Shown here piece after piece: positions 17,726-26,683 of a stretch of 56,019 nucleotides of DNA (position 1 is the first letter of the stretch; every line of letters begins with the position of its first letter). Location: contig JBCDDH010000013.1 of the NCBI GenBank assembly GCA_039180415.1, forward strand, positions 1-56,019. Reading direction: 5' to 3'. Both the position numbers and the translations under genes were made by a program. The notes under the pieces were generated by a model. It was not told the origin of the DNA and made no database searches. It saw nothing but the letters and a program-made list of their open reading frames with translations. The stretch comes from CAZIXN01 sp039180415 (lineage in GTDB: Bacteria > Planctomycetota > Phycisphaerae > Phycisphaerales > Phycisphaeraceae).

Positions 17726-18538
17726 GTGAACCGCATCGACACCATTTTTGCTGGGCTGCGGGCGGACGGTCGCAAGGCCGTGATGCCGTTCCTGGCCGCC
17801 GGCGACCCGGATTTGACCAGCCTGCCCGCTTGCCTGCGCGGTGCCGAGGCGGGCGGGGCGTCGGTGGTGGAAATCGGGCTGCCGTTCAGCGACCCGATCG
17901 CGGACGGCCCGGTCATTCAGGCTTCCATGAAGCACGCGCTGGACCACGGGGCGACGGTGGACGGCGTGCTCGAGCAGGTTGCATCGGTCCGCGACGAATT
18001 GTCGCTCGGCCTGGTGGCGATGGTGAGTTACTCGATCGTGCACCGGCGGGGTTTGGACACGTTCGTGAACCAAGCGAAGGACGCGGGCTTCGACGGTTTT
18101 ATTTTTCCGGACCTGCCGCTGGAAGAGTGCGAGGCGGCGCAACGGGCGACGGCCGATGCAGGGATGATTTTGAGCCTGTTGGTCGCGCCTTCGACGCCGA
18201 TCGCACGGGCCCAGCGGATCGCCGAAGCCAGCACCGGGTTCGTGTACGTCGTCAGCCGAGCGGGCATCACGGGCGCGCGGGCCGAGCTCCCCCCGGAGTT
18301 GCCGCGGCGCTTGACGGAGTTGCGGAGCGTGACCGACCTTCCGATGGCCGTGGGCTTCGGGGTGTCGTCGGCCGAGCAGGTGGCGCGGGTCGTCGCGGTC
18401 GCGGACGCGGCGATCGTGGGTTCGGCGCTGGTCACGGAAGTCGCCGCCACGCGGCCGATGCCGGAACAGGCGGGAACGACGGTCGAGCGGTTTGTCGGCG
18501 CGTTGGCCGAGGGATTAGCCGCGGGGTCGACGGGTTGA
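17726..18538 (+). CDS. trpA: tryptophan synthase alpha chain
   Basis: Cleaves indole-3-glycerol phosphate to indole and glyceraldehyde-3-phosphate in the TrpAB complex. The 270-residue TIM barrel has the signature VVEIGLPFSDPIADGP with the catalytic Glu and Asp, GFIFPDLPLEE, FVYVVSRAGITGAR and MAVGFGVSSAEQ. The start is a GTG at 17726 (NRIDTIF follows), the usual place for the family. trpB is not adjacent; the gene is embedded in an LPS-transport and quality-control run, an unusual place for a trp gene. Confidence 0.95.
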   Translation: MNRIDTIFAGLRADGRKAVMPFLAAGDPDLTSLPACLRGAEAGGASVVEIGLPFSDPIADGPVIQASMKHALDHGATVDGVLEQVASVRDELSLGLVAMVSYSIVHRRGLDTFVNQAKDAGFDGFIFPDLPLEECEAAQRATADAGMILSLLVAPSTPIARAQRIAEASTGFVYVVSRAGITGARAELPPELPRRLTELRSVTDLPMAVGFGVSSAEQVARVVAVADAAIVGSALVTEVAATRPMPEQAGTTVERFVGALAEGLAAGSTG

Positions 18539-18605
18539 TCGGGCGTTGGCTTCCCCGGCACGTTCGGGCCGGGCGGGGAATTCACGAAGGTTTCACACTC
18601 TGCCG

Positions 18606-20969
18606 ATGGACGGACCTATGCCAATGCCACGAACGTTGATCTTGATGTTGGCCCTGCTCGTGACGCTCACGGCGTCGCCGGTTCGGGCGCAGTCCAACAA
18701 CCCCCGGAGCGTCGAGGCGTCGTTGGCCGACCATTTCACCCGGGAAGCGATGCGATTGGCGACGAAGTCAGACCCGCCGATGCCCGAGGCGTTGGACGCG
18801 GCGGCGGTGCTGCTGGAGCGGGCGACGGCGTTGACGCCGCGCGACGCCGAGCGGCATCGGTTGCGGGCCGAATTCGCGAAGTTGGCCGGGGACGCGGAAA
18901 GCCGCAACGCCGCGCTCGCGGCGTACGTCCGGCTCGAGCCGCGCGACGACGCGGCACTCATGGGATTGTTGCTTGCCCGGCTGGATGGAACGCAGACGCT
19001 CGACGGCCGGCTCGCCGCGATCGAGAACGTGCTCAACGCCCGCAACGCCGAGGCGAAGCTGTCTGCGCCGCTACGCAGCCGGTTGGCCTGGCTCGCCGCC
19101 GAGGCCGCGCTGGAACTCGGCGACACCAACCGGCACGTCCGCTGGCTGCGGACTTCGGCGTCGTTGGACCCGGCCTTCGGCCCCGCGGCGCGTCGCACCT
19201 ACGCGCTGCTGGCCGAGCGCGGGCACGGCCCCAAAGCCCTCGGCGCCGCGGCGAAAAACTGGATCGAAGCCTCACCGACCGATCCCGCTGCGCGGCTCGC
19301 CTTGGCCGATGTCCTGTTCACCCAAGCCGCCTACCTCGACGCCGCACAGCAATTCGCCAACGCCGCTCGCCTGTCGACCGCCGCGCCGCTTCCCTGGTCG
19401 GCTTATCGTGCGTGGGCTCTTTCCCTGGGTGCCGCCGGCGACACACGGATCGCTTTGGATTTACTTGCGCAACTCGAGAACCTTGTCGTCGCGGGTCAGG
19501 TACCCGAAGAACAACTCGACGCTGAGGCGCTCGAGCCGGGCCTGCCGCTGGAACTGGAGATCGTCCGGCTGACGCTGCTGGGTGGGGCGCAGCCCGAAGA
19601 CGCCGACCGCGACGAGGACGCCCTCCGAGACACCTTGGCTCGGGTCCGCAAGCTATTCGTCGCCGGCCAAGTTCAACCGATCGACCGCGCGTGGATCGAA
19701 GCGGTTTTCGGCGACCCCGAAACCGTCGGCGACGCCCTGGCCGGCGCGGACTTCGAGTCCGTCGGCGCGACCCGCGCACTCGGTTGGGCGGCCCTCCGTC
19801 GAGGCGACACAGAGGAGGCAGAGGACACGCTGAGCAAGATCGATAGCGACCCGTTGTCTAAGCTTGGGCTCGCGATCCTCACGGCGGTGGACGACCCGGG
19901 TCGAGCCCGCTTTTTCCGGGAGATCATCCGCGACTCGCCCGAGTCGCTGGCCGCTCTGATCACCGCTCAGATGTTGCACGACGACGGCCGATCGCCGGAG
20001 CCGACCCCGATCGGCCAGACGGTGTTGGACCTGATGCAGCGGACCCCGATCCAGGTGTGGCGGCTCGATCTCGAGCGCGAGCCTTGGTTGACCTTAAGCA
20101 TCAAGGCCCGGCCGGCCTCGCCGCGCGCGTTCGAACCGACGGTGCTGGAAGTGTCGGTGCGGAACAACGCCCCGGTGCCGGTGGCGGTCGGACCGGGGCT
20201 GACGGTGAACGGCACGGTGTTGCTGAACACGGGAGTGTTCGCAGAAGGCCAAGCGGTGGGCACCCTGCCGACGCAAGTTGTGGACGTGTCTCGTCGTCTG
20301 ACGCTGCGGCCGGGTGAACGCGTGGTTGTGCCGCATCGGTTGGACTGGGGCGTTGTCGGCCAGTCGGCCGCGGGCGAGCCGTCACGCACTTTTGCTTTCG
20401 CGATGTCCGGCGTACTGGACCCGCAAGTTTCGGCCGAGGGCGTGGTGGTGATGGGTGTCATGGGATCGACCGATACGCTGCGTGGCTTGCAACTCGAGGG
20501 GCAGGCGGTGGACGATGCCTCGGCTTCGGAATGGCTGTCCCGACTCGGCGGAAACGCTGAACTCGACCCGTTTGCCCGGAGCTACGCCTTGATCCGGTTG
20601 GCGCAGGTCGGTGAGGGTCCGCTGAATAAGCTCGTGAGTCCGGCGATGTCCGATCGTGTCGCCGAAGGCCTCAACGCCGGCGCCCGCGGTTTCGAGCCCG
20701 CCGCGCTCGCGCTGGCGATCGGGACGCTCGAGACCCGCCCGAACAGCGTGGTGTTTCAACCGCTGCTCGACGCCGCGGCCCGCTCCGATCTCACCGACGT
20801 CCGTCTGGCCCACCTGCTCGGCCAAGCCGACACGCCCGATCACCCCGCGCTCGACGCGGCGGAACGCTCCTCCGACGCCACGCTGCGGCGTTTTGCGTCG
20901 GCTTACCGCGTGGCGTTGCGTGCCGATCCGTCCGAAGCGTCCGCGGACAGCTTTCCTCCGTTGCCCTGA
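18606..20969 (+). CDS. exported TPR-repeat protein
   Basis: A protein of about 787 residues with a clear signal peptide (PRTLILMLALLVTLTASPVRA followed by QS, cleavage probably after Ala). Residues about 50-330 are alanine-rich helical repeats of TPR type; the remainder lacks a fold I recognise, with a beta-rich stretch around 520-640 (VLEVSVRNNAPVPVAVG). ATGs at 18606, 18618 and 18624 are all possible starts. It lies 18 bp upstream of the kinase-like gene and probably acts in the periplasm or envelope; the function is unknown. Confidence 0.7.
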   Translation: MDGPMPMPRTLILMLALLVTLTASPVRAQSNNPRSVEASLADHFTREAMRLATKSDPPMPEALDAAAVLLERATALTPRDAERHRLRAEFAKLAGDAESRNAALAAYVRLEPRDDAALMGLLLARLDGTQTLDGRLAAIENVLNARNAEAKLSAPLRSRLAWLAAEAALELGDTNRHVRWLRTSASLDPAFGPAARRTYALLAERGHGPKALGAAAKNWIEASPTDPAARLALADVLFTQAAYLDAAQQFANAARLSTAAPLPWSAYRAWALSLGAAGDTRIALDLLAQLENLVVAGQVPEEQLDAEALEPGLPLELEIVRLTLLGGAQPEDADRDEDALRDTLARVRKLFVAGQVQPIDRAWIEAVFGDPETVGDALAGADFESVGATRALGWAALRRGDTEEAEDTLSKIDSDPLSKLGLAILTAVDDPGRARFFREIIRDSPESLAALITAQMLHDDGRSPEPTPIGQTVLDLMQRTPIQVWRLDLEREPWLTLSIKARPASPRAFEPTVLEVSVRNNAPVPVAVGPGLTVNGTVLLNTGVFAEGQAVGTLPTQVVDVSRRLTLRPGERVVVPHRLDWGVVGQSAAGEPSRTFAFAMSGVLDPQVSAEGVVVMGVMGSTDTLRGLQLEGQAVDDASASEWLSRLGGNAELDPFARSYALIRLAQVGEGPLNKLVSPAMSDRVAEGLNAGARGFEPAALALAIGTLETRPNSVVFQPLLDAAARSDLTDVRLAHLLGQADTPDHPALDAAERSSDATLRRFASAYRVALRADPSEASADSFPPLP

Positions 20970-20987
20970 CCCGACGCCGCCGACGGT

Positions 20988-22313
20988 ATGAGCCTCCAGA
21001 CCGCCGCGCGCCGCTCGCTTTTGCACCCTATGCAGGGTCGTTCGCTGCGCGGCGCTCAGCGCCGGGTGCTCGCCCGGGCCTTCGCCGACGAACCGGCCGC
21101 GGCACGGCGGGTGCGGCTGCTGGGCGATCTGCGTGACGGCCAGACCGCCGACGAAACGCTGAGTATGGCCGACCCCCGCCGGCCGCACTTACCCGAAGCC
21201 AAAGACGTGTTTCGCCGTCTGCGCTGGGGCGGTCAGGCCGTACTCGCGACCCCCGACGCGGCGATGGCTTTCGACGCCGCTCGCGGCCTCAAGGCCCACG
21301 GCGGGTTCGTCGTCGAGTCCGGCCCCAACACCGTCCGCGTCGGCCCCGGCGGCGTCCCGCTGCCGCTGCCGATCCCCGGCCTCGGTAAAGCCTGGCACGT
21401 GATCGTGGCCCGCAAGGTCACGCTTATCGCCCCGCGTGAACAGACCGACCGCTTTACGTTTGACGTCAAGCTCGTCCGCGAGCCCAGCGTCTCCCACGGC
21501 TACGTCGTACTCAAGACGGTTCCGACCTACCGCCGTGTGGTCGACCGCCTCCGTGACCGGTTCCCCGAAGCCAACGACCGCGTGCTGCTCCAGCGTGCGG
21601 ACAAGCTCGTCAAACGCGTGTTTCCGGTCTTTCTCACACGTGAGACCGCTTTCCTTCAACTGCTTCAACGCGACCTGCCGCCGAAGTATCGGTCGCGGGT
21701 GCCCGAAGCGCTCGCCATCGAGAAGGCCCCCGACGGGACGGTCCGCAAGCTGTTTATGTCGTGGCTGAAGATGTCCGGCGAACCGATGTCGCATCTGGAC
21801 TTCGCCGAGCAGTCCGCCGAACTCTTGCAGGAATTGCACGATACGGCCGGCGTCATCCACCTGGACTTGCGGTTGGACAACATGGTGATCTCCAACGGCC
21901 GGGTCTGTTTTGTCGACTTCGGGTCGGCGGTGCGTACCGGCGAAGACCTCGACAAGAGTCCGCTGCTCAAATCGTTGTTCCACGAGATGATGCAGACTTC
22001 AGAGATCCAGCGGACGCTCGGCAAGATGAAAGACGCCGGGCACCTGACGTCCGATGCGTTGGTCGCCGCACACGGCCGGGTGGATCGCGGCGTGGACCTG
22101 TTTTACCTCGCGTTGCAGATCAGCCGGCCCTATTGGAACCCCGACCTCGTGCCGTTTATCGATTACGACGAAACCAGCGGGCCCACCCGTCGGCTCAAGA
22201 AGCTTACCGACGCGATCCTCCGCCCCAGCGACCGCAGTCGGCCCGATTTTATTTCGGCCCAGGACGTGCTCAACGGCGTTCGCAAAATCCGCGGCTTGGC
22301 CGGACCGAAGTGA
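20988..22313 (+). CDS. protein-kinase-fold protein, possibly an LPS/Kdo-type kinase
   Basis: The 441-residue protein has the core kinase signatures: the ATP-binding Lys in GYVVLKTVP, a helix-C Glu in TRETAFLQLL, the catalytic loop VIHLDLRLDNMV (Asp as base, Asn for metal) and the metal-binding DFGSA. The first about 150 residues have no recognised fold. The loop is closer to lipopolysaccharide/Kdo and RIO-type kinases than to Hanks Ser/Thr kinases. Two LPS export genes lie 3.3 kb upstream in the same direction, which favours an envelope role, but a protein substrate is not excluded. No signal peptide. Confidence 0.65.
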   Translation: MSLQTAARRSLLHPMQGRSLRGAQRRVLARAFADEPAAARRVRLLGDLRDGQTADETLSMADPRRPHLPEAKDVFRRLRWGGQAVLATPDAAMAFDAARGLKAHGGFVVESGPNTVRVGPGGVPLPLPIPGLGKAWHVIVARKVTLIAPREQTDRFTFDVKLVREPSVSHGYVVLKTVPTYRRVVDRLRDRFPEANDRVLLQRADKLVKRVFPVFLTRETAFLQLLQRDLPPKYRSRVPEALAIEKAPDGTVRKLFMSWLKMSGEPMSHLDFAEQSAELLQELHDTAGVIHLDLRLDNMVISNGRVCFVDFGSAVRTGEDLDKSPLLKSLFHEMMQTSEIQRTLGKMKDAGHLTSDALVAAHGRVDRGVDLFYLALQISRPYWNPDLVPFIDYDETSGPTRRLKKLTDAILRPSDRSRPDFISAQDVLNGVRKIRGLAGPK

Positions 22314-22348
22314 CACGGCTTAAGTTCTCGGCGGCTTATGATGGGTGC

Positions 22349-24151
22349 ATGTCAAGCATGTTTTATCGATCGTTCTTCGCGGTTTCAGTCCTGGCCTTGG
22401 CCGTTGCCGGACCCGGGGTGTCCGCGCAGGCCGAGGGCCCGTTCGTGGGTTGGATCGAATTGTCCGACGAACTGCGCCAAGGCCCGGTGCCGTTCGCGTG
22501 GGTGACCGAGGCCGAAGCGGGCCCTTCGCTGAGCACGGTGCTCGGTCAGATGGATCACGTCGCGCAGAGCGACGACTACCTCGGGCTGACGATCTACCTC
22601 GACCAGCCCGCGCTGACGTTTGCGCAGGCCGGTGCGATCCGTGGCGGCATCGCCAAAGTGCGTGAAGCCGGCAAAAAAGTCTTGGTGTTTGCGGAGACGT
22701 ACGACTTGCTCGACCTGTACCTGGCTAGCTCGGCCGACCGGGTGCTGCTGCAGAAGAAAGGTTCGGTTGAATTGTCCGGGCTCGCGGTCGAAGAGATGTA
22801 CCTCGCCGACACGCTCGGCAAGCTCGGCGTCCGCGCTGACCTCGTGCAGATCGGCAAGTACAAAGGCGCCGACGAACAGCTGGTGCGTACCGAGCCCAGC
22901 CCCGAGTGGGACGAAAACATCAACGGGTTGCTCGACGGCTTGTACGCCCATTTGATCGAGACGGTGTCGGCCGGTCGCGGCATGACGGTCCAGGAGTTTG
23001 AGGGCAAGATGGCCGAGACGATGGCGATGACCGATGAGCAGGTGCTTGCGGCCGGCTTGATCGATGGCGTCGCCGCCCGCTCTCTGTACGAACCCACCGG
23101 GGCGGCGTTCGGCGACGACTTTACGTGGGATTCGAACTTGGGCGCCGGCACCGGAGCAGCGATGCCCGACAACCCATTTGCCCTGTTTTCCATGCTTTTC
23201 GAGCCGCAGAAGCCGCGTACCCGTCGGGCCACCCTGGCTGTCGTGCACGCCTACGGCCCGATCACCTCGGGCGACTCGTCGTTGGGCGACGGCTTCACGA
23301 GCGAGAGCACCATCGGCAGCGCGACCATCGAGCGTGCCCTGATCGATGCTTTGGAAGACGAGAACGTCAAGGCGGTGCTGCTGCGGATCGATTCGCCGGG
23401 TGGCTCGGCGCTCGCGTCGGAAATGATCTGGCAGGCCATGCGTGAGGTCGCGGCGGACAAGCCGGTCTTCGCGTCGGTCGGGTCGATGGCGGCGTCCGGC
23501 GGGTACTACCTGGTCTGTGGAGCCGAGCGCGTGTTCGTCGAGCCGACGAGCATCGTGGGTTCGATTGGCGTGGTCGGCGGGAAGTTCGTGATGAAAGGGC
23601 TGTACGACTGGGCGGGCATCCGGGTCACGCGGCGGACGCGCGGCCCCGGCGGCGACCTGTTCAATTCCGTTGAACCGTTCGATGAACAGCAGCGCCAACT
23701 GGTCCGGCGGTCGATGCAGGTGATCTACGATCAGTTCCGCGATCGCATCCGGATCGGCCGGGGCGACCGTCTGACCGACCTGGACGCGGTGGACGAAGGC
23801 CTGCTGTTTACCGGGGCCCAGGCCGTCGAGAACGGCATGGCCGACGACTTGGGCGGCCTCGACGCCGCGCTCGCGGCCTTGGCGCAGCGGGTCGAACTCG
23901 AAGACGGCGAGTACGACGTGATCGATCTGCCGCTGCCGCTGTCGCTGCCGGAATACCTCAACGAAGTCTTCGGCGTGGCCTCGCCGAGGTTGCAGGCGGC
24001 GGCGCCGGAACTCGCGGCCTTGCGGAAGCTGCTGGGGGAAGCGCGTTGGCGTGGCGCGGCGGCGTTGCTGGATGGCATGGCCCAGTTGCGGCACGAGCCG
24101 GTCCTGTTGCTTCACCCTTCCGCCGTCCACGTCACTACCGGCGGGCGCTGA
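22349..24151 (+). CDS. sppA: signal peptide peptidase SppA, long (67K) type
   Basis: A serine protease that digests membrane-released signal peptides. The 600 residues match the long two-domain form. There is an N-terminal signal or anchor (FFAVSVLALAVAGPGVSA). The N-terminal domain contains the general-base Lys in QIGKYKGADEQ, and the C-terminal domain has LRIDSPGGSALASE and the nucleophile Ser in GSMAASGGYYL, as in E. coli SppA. The ATG at 22349 is the only sensible start; the frame is open far upstream, but that overlaps the kinase-like gene. Confidence 0.9.
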   Translation: MSSMFYRSFFAVSVLALAVAGPGVSAQAEGPFVGWIELSDELRQGPVPFAWVTEAEAGPSLSTVLGQMDHVAQSDDYLGLTIYLDQPALTFAQAGAIRGGIAKVREAGKKVLVFAETYDLLDLYLASSADRVLLQKKGSVELSGLAVEEMYLADTLGKLGVRADLVQIGKYKGADEQLVRTEPSPEWDENINGLLDGLYAHLIETVSAGRGMTVQEFEGKMAETMAMTDEQVLAAGLIDGVAARSLYEPTGAAFGDDFTWDSNLGAGTGAAMPDNPFALFSMLFEPQKPRTRRATLAVVHAYGPITSGDSSLGDGFTSESTIGSATIERALIDALEDENVKAVLLRIDSPGGSALASEMIWQAMREVAADKPVFASVGSMAASGGYYLVCGAERVFVEPTSIVGSIGVVGGKFVMKGLYDWAGIRVTRRTRGPGGDLFNSVEPFDEQQRQLVRRSMQVIYDQFRDRIRIGRGDRLTDLDAVDEGLLFTGAQAVENGMADDLGGLDAALAALAQRVELEDGEYDVIDLPLPLSLPEYLNEVFGVASPRLQAAAPELAALRKLLGEARWRGAAALLDGMAQLRHEPVLLLHPSAVHVTTGGR

Positions 24152-24182
24152 AACCCGAGGCTTCCCGAAACCCGCGTTTTTT
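24141..24182 (+). terminator. possible intrinsic terminator after sppA
   Basis: GCGGG at 24141-24145 can pair with CCCGC at 24171-24175, followed by a run of six T residues (24177-24182). The loop is long (25 nt) and the stem overlaps the last codons of sppA, so this is a weak prediction, but it is well placed in the 45-bp gap between the convergent sppA and ilvD. Confidence 0.3.
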
Positions 24183-24196
24183 CACCGCAGCTGCAT

Positions 24197-25900
24197 TCAC
24201 GGCGCGTCCGTCACACACCCGTGCGACGCGTCCTTCACCAGCCGGATAAACTTGGCGAGCGTGCCGCGCTCCGCTTTGTACGGCGGCTGGGTCCATTCCG
24301 CGCGGCGCTCGGCAAGCTGAGCTTCGTCGAGGTCGACTCGGATTTCGTGGGTTTCGTCATCGATGGTGACGGCGTCGCCGTCCCGTACCAACGCGATCGG
24401 GCCGCCTTCCTGCGCCTCGGGCACGACATGGCCGATGATGAAGCCGTGGCTGCCGCCGGAGAACCGCCCGTCGGTGATGAGTGCGACGTCGTCGAGGAAG
24501 CCGGCTCCTGCGAGGGCGGCGGTGGGTGTGAGCATCTCGGGCATGCCCGGCCCGCCCTTGGGCCCTTCGTAGCGGATGATGATCACGTCCCCGGAGGCGA
24601 TATTGCCGGCTTCGAGGCCCTTGAGCATGTCCTCTTCGCAGTCGAACACGCGAGCCGGCCCGGTGAACCGCAAGCCCTGCTTGCCGGTGATCTTGCCGAC
24701 GGCACCGCCAGGCGCGAGGTTGCCCCGGAGGATAGAGATGTGGCCGGTTTGCTTGAGCGGCTTCGAGAGCGGGCGCACGATCGGTTGGTTGGCGTCGAGG
24801 CCGGGTAGGTCGGCGACGTTCTGAGCGAGCGTTTGGCCGGTGATGGTCATCTGGTCGCCGTCGATAAGGCCCCGCTCGATGAGCAGCTTCTGCACCGCGG
24901 GCACGCCGCCGACTGCGTGCAGGTCCTCCATCACGTACCGGCCGGACGGCTTGAGGTCGGCGAGCAGCGGGATGCGCTTGGCGACCGAAAGGAAGTCGTC
25001 GATGCTCAGCTCGAGGCCGAACGCGCCGGCCATCGCGATCGAGTGCAGCACCGCGTTGGTCGAGCCGCCGAGCACCGTGATCAGCACCATGGCGTTCTCG
25101 AACGACTGCCGGGTGACGATATCGCGGGGTTTGAGGTCGAGTTCGAGCAGTTTCCGCATCGCCCGGCCGGCCCGCCCGCATTCGTCGATCTTGTCTGGGT
25201 CTTCCGCCGGGGTGCACGAAGAGTACGGCAGCGATAGGCCGAGCGTTTCGATCAGGCTGGCCATCGTGTTGGCCGTGTACATGCCGCCACAAGCGCCGGC
25301 CCCCGGGCAGGCGTTCGAGACGATCGCTTGGCGTTCGTCCTCGGTGATTGTGCCCGCGATGGACTGTCCATACGACTGGAACGCGGACACGACGTCGAGC
25401 GGCTCGTCCTTGCCGTTGAGCGTCGTGCACCCCGCGCGGATCGTGCCGCCGTACACCATGATCGAGGGACGATTGAGCCGGCCCATCGCCATCACCACGC
25501 CGGGCATATTTTTGTCACAGCCCGGCAACGCCACCAGCCCGTCGTACCACTGTGCCCCCATCACGGTTTCGACCGAGTCGGCGATCAGGTCCCGCGATTG
25601 CAGAGAAAAGCACATCCCGTCGGTGCCCATGCTGATGCCGTCGGACACGCCGATCGTATCGAAGCGCATGCCGATCAGATCGACCTCTTGGACTCCGCGT
25701 TTCACGTGACCGGCTAGGTCCCCCAGGTGCATGTTGCACGGATTACCCTCGTACCAGCACGCCGCGATCCCGACTTGCCCTTTGTTTAAGTCGTCCTGTG
25801 ATAGGCCGGTGGCGTGCAGCATGGCTTGCGAAGCACCCTGCGAGCGCGGCTGCGTGATGCGGGCGGAGTAGCGGTTCAGGATTGGTTCGGCGTCGGGCAT
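24197..25900 (-). CDS. ilvD: dihydroxy-acid dehydratase
   Basis: Fe-S enzyme that dehydrates 2,3-dihydroxy-isovalerate and -methylvalerate in valine/isoleucine synthesis. The 567 residues have the cluster-ligand cysteines in GCDKNMPG and GACGGMYTANTM, plus the N-terminal WYEGNPCNMHL, SDGISMGTDGM and the C-terminal DGRFSGGSHGFIIGHVVPEA. It stands alone; no ilvB, ilvN, leu gene or genuine ilvC is nearby (the ilvC-like gene at 47351-48337 is argued to be something else). Start ATG at 25900. Confidence 0.96.
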   Translation of the reverse strand: MPDAEPILNRYSARITQPRSQGASQAMLHATGLSQDDLNKGQVGIAACWYEGNPCNMHLGDLAGHVKRGVQEVDLIGMRFDTIGVSDGISMGTDGMCFSLQSRDLIADSVETVMGAQWYDGLVALPGCDKNMPGVVMAMGRLNRPSIMVYGGTIRAGCTTLNGKDEPLDVVSAFQSYGQSIAGTITEDERQAIVSNACPGAGACGGMYTANTMASLIETLGLSLPYSSCTPAEDPDKIDECGRAGRAMRKLLELDLKPRDIVTRQSFENAMVLITVLGGSTNAVLHSIAMAGAFGLELSIDDFLSVAKRIPLLADLKPSGRYVMEDLHAVGGVPAVQKLLIERGLIDGDQMTITGQTLAQNVADLPGLDANQPIVRPLSKPLKQTGHISILRGNLAPGGAVGKITGKQGLRFTGPARVFDCEEDMLKGLEAGNIASGDVIIIRYEGPKGGPGMPEMLTPTAALAGAGFLDDVALITDGRFSGGSHGFIIGHVVPEAQEGGPIALVRDGDAVTIDDETHEIRVDLDEAQLAERRAEWTQPPYKAERGTLAKFIRLVKDASHGCVTDAP

Positions 25901-25922
25901 GACAGGCGTTGGGTGAACGGTT

Positions 25923-25951
25923 GGTTAAAGGTCGTTTCTGAGTTATAGATT
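25923..25951 (+). promoter_or_regulatory. possible sigma70-type promoter for the P-loop kinase gene
   Basis: TTGGTT (25923-25928) and TATAGA (25946-25951), 17 bp apart, in the AT-rich divergent spacer between ilvD and the kinase gene. The match to consensus is moderate (3 and 4 of 6), and the -10 lies about 50 bp before the start codon at 26002. Confidence 0.3.
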
Positions 25952-26001
25952 CTAGTGGCCGAGACTCGGCCGGTTGGCCGCGTGAAGGACTTGGAGTTTT
26001 C

Positions 26002-26676
26002 GTGACCGCTTCCTACAAACCGATACGCTTGACCGACCGCGTGATCCACGACTTAGCCGCCGGCCTGGTCGAACACGCGGCCGCGGCGCGGCTCCAGAAC
26101 CGCCGCTTCATACTGGGCATCGCCGGTGTCGCGGGCTCGGGGAAGTCCACGTTGGCGGAACGCTTGGTTGTCGCCATCAACGAGCACGCCTCGGCCGCCG
26201 ACGTCGCCGTCTACGCGCCGATGGACGGCTTCCATCTACGCAACGACACGCTTGAGCAAAAGGGCTGGGTTGCCCGCAAAGGCGCTCCGTTCACGTACGA
26301 CGCGTCGGGCTATGTCGGTCTCCTGCAACGGTACCGCGATCGCGTCGAAACCGGCGACGTCCCCGTGTACAGCCGCGAGAAACACGAGTCGGTACCCGGC
26401 CCGCATCCCGTCACCGATCGGACCGCGCTGCTCATCGCCGAGGGCCAATACCTGTTGCTCACCGATGAGCCGTGGCAACGTCTTGCCGGCGTGCTCGATC
26501 AGACGTGGTGGCTCGATACGCCCGAGGACACGGCGAAGCGTTGGACGATCCGGCGGCACGTCGCCGTCGGCCGGACACCCGAGCACGCCGCCGAGAAATA
26601 CGAGAACAACGACGGCCCAAACAGCCGGCTCGTCCGGGAACATCGCCGCCCAGCCCATCGCGTCTTCGTTTGGTGA
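26002..26676 (+). CDS. P-loop kinase of the uridine kinase / phosphoribulokinase family
   Basis: A 224-residue cytoplasmic kinase with the Walker A motif GVAGSGKST (about 41-49), MDGFHLRND (acidic catalytic region after the second strand), a lid-like KGAPFTYDA segment and IAEGQYLLL. The layout resembles the bacterial YggC/fructose-transport or pantothenate kinase-like branch of the uridine kinase family, which phosphorylates sugars or nucleosides. The exact substrate is unknown. It is convergent with the MBL-fold gene; the stops are 7 bp apart. Confidence 0.8.
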   Translation: MTASYKPIRLTDRVIHDLAAGLVEHAAAARLQNRRFILGIAGVAGSGKSTLAERLVVAINEHASAADVAVYAPMDGFHLRNDTLEQKGWVARKGAPFTYDASGYVGLLQRYRDRVETGDVPVYSREKHESVPGPHPVTDRTALLIAEGQYLLLTDEPWQRLAGVLDQTWWLDTPEDTAKRWTIRRHVAVGRTPEHAAEKYENNDGPNSRLVREHRRPAHRVFVW

Positions 26677-26683
26677 CCCGGCG

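Noticed and set aside
21761..22348. Upstream extension of sppA by 196 codons.
   Set aside because: It overlaps the catalytic part of the kinase-like gene, and the signal sequence of SppA begins at the ATG at 22349.
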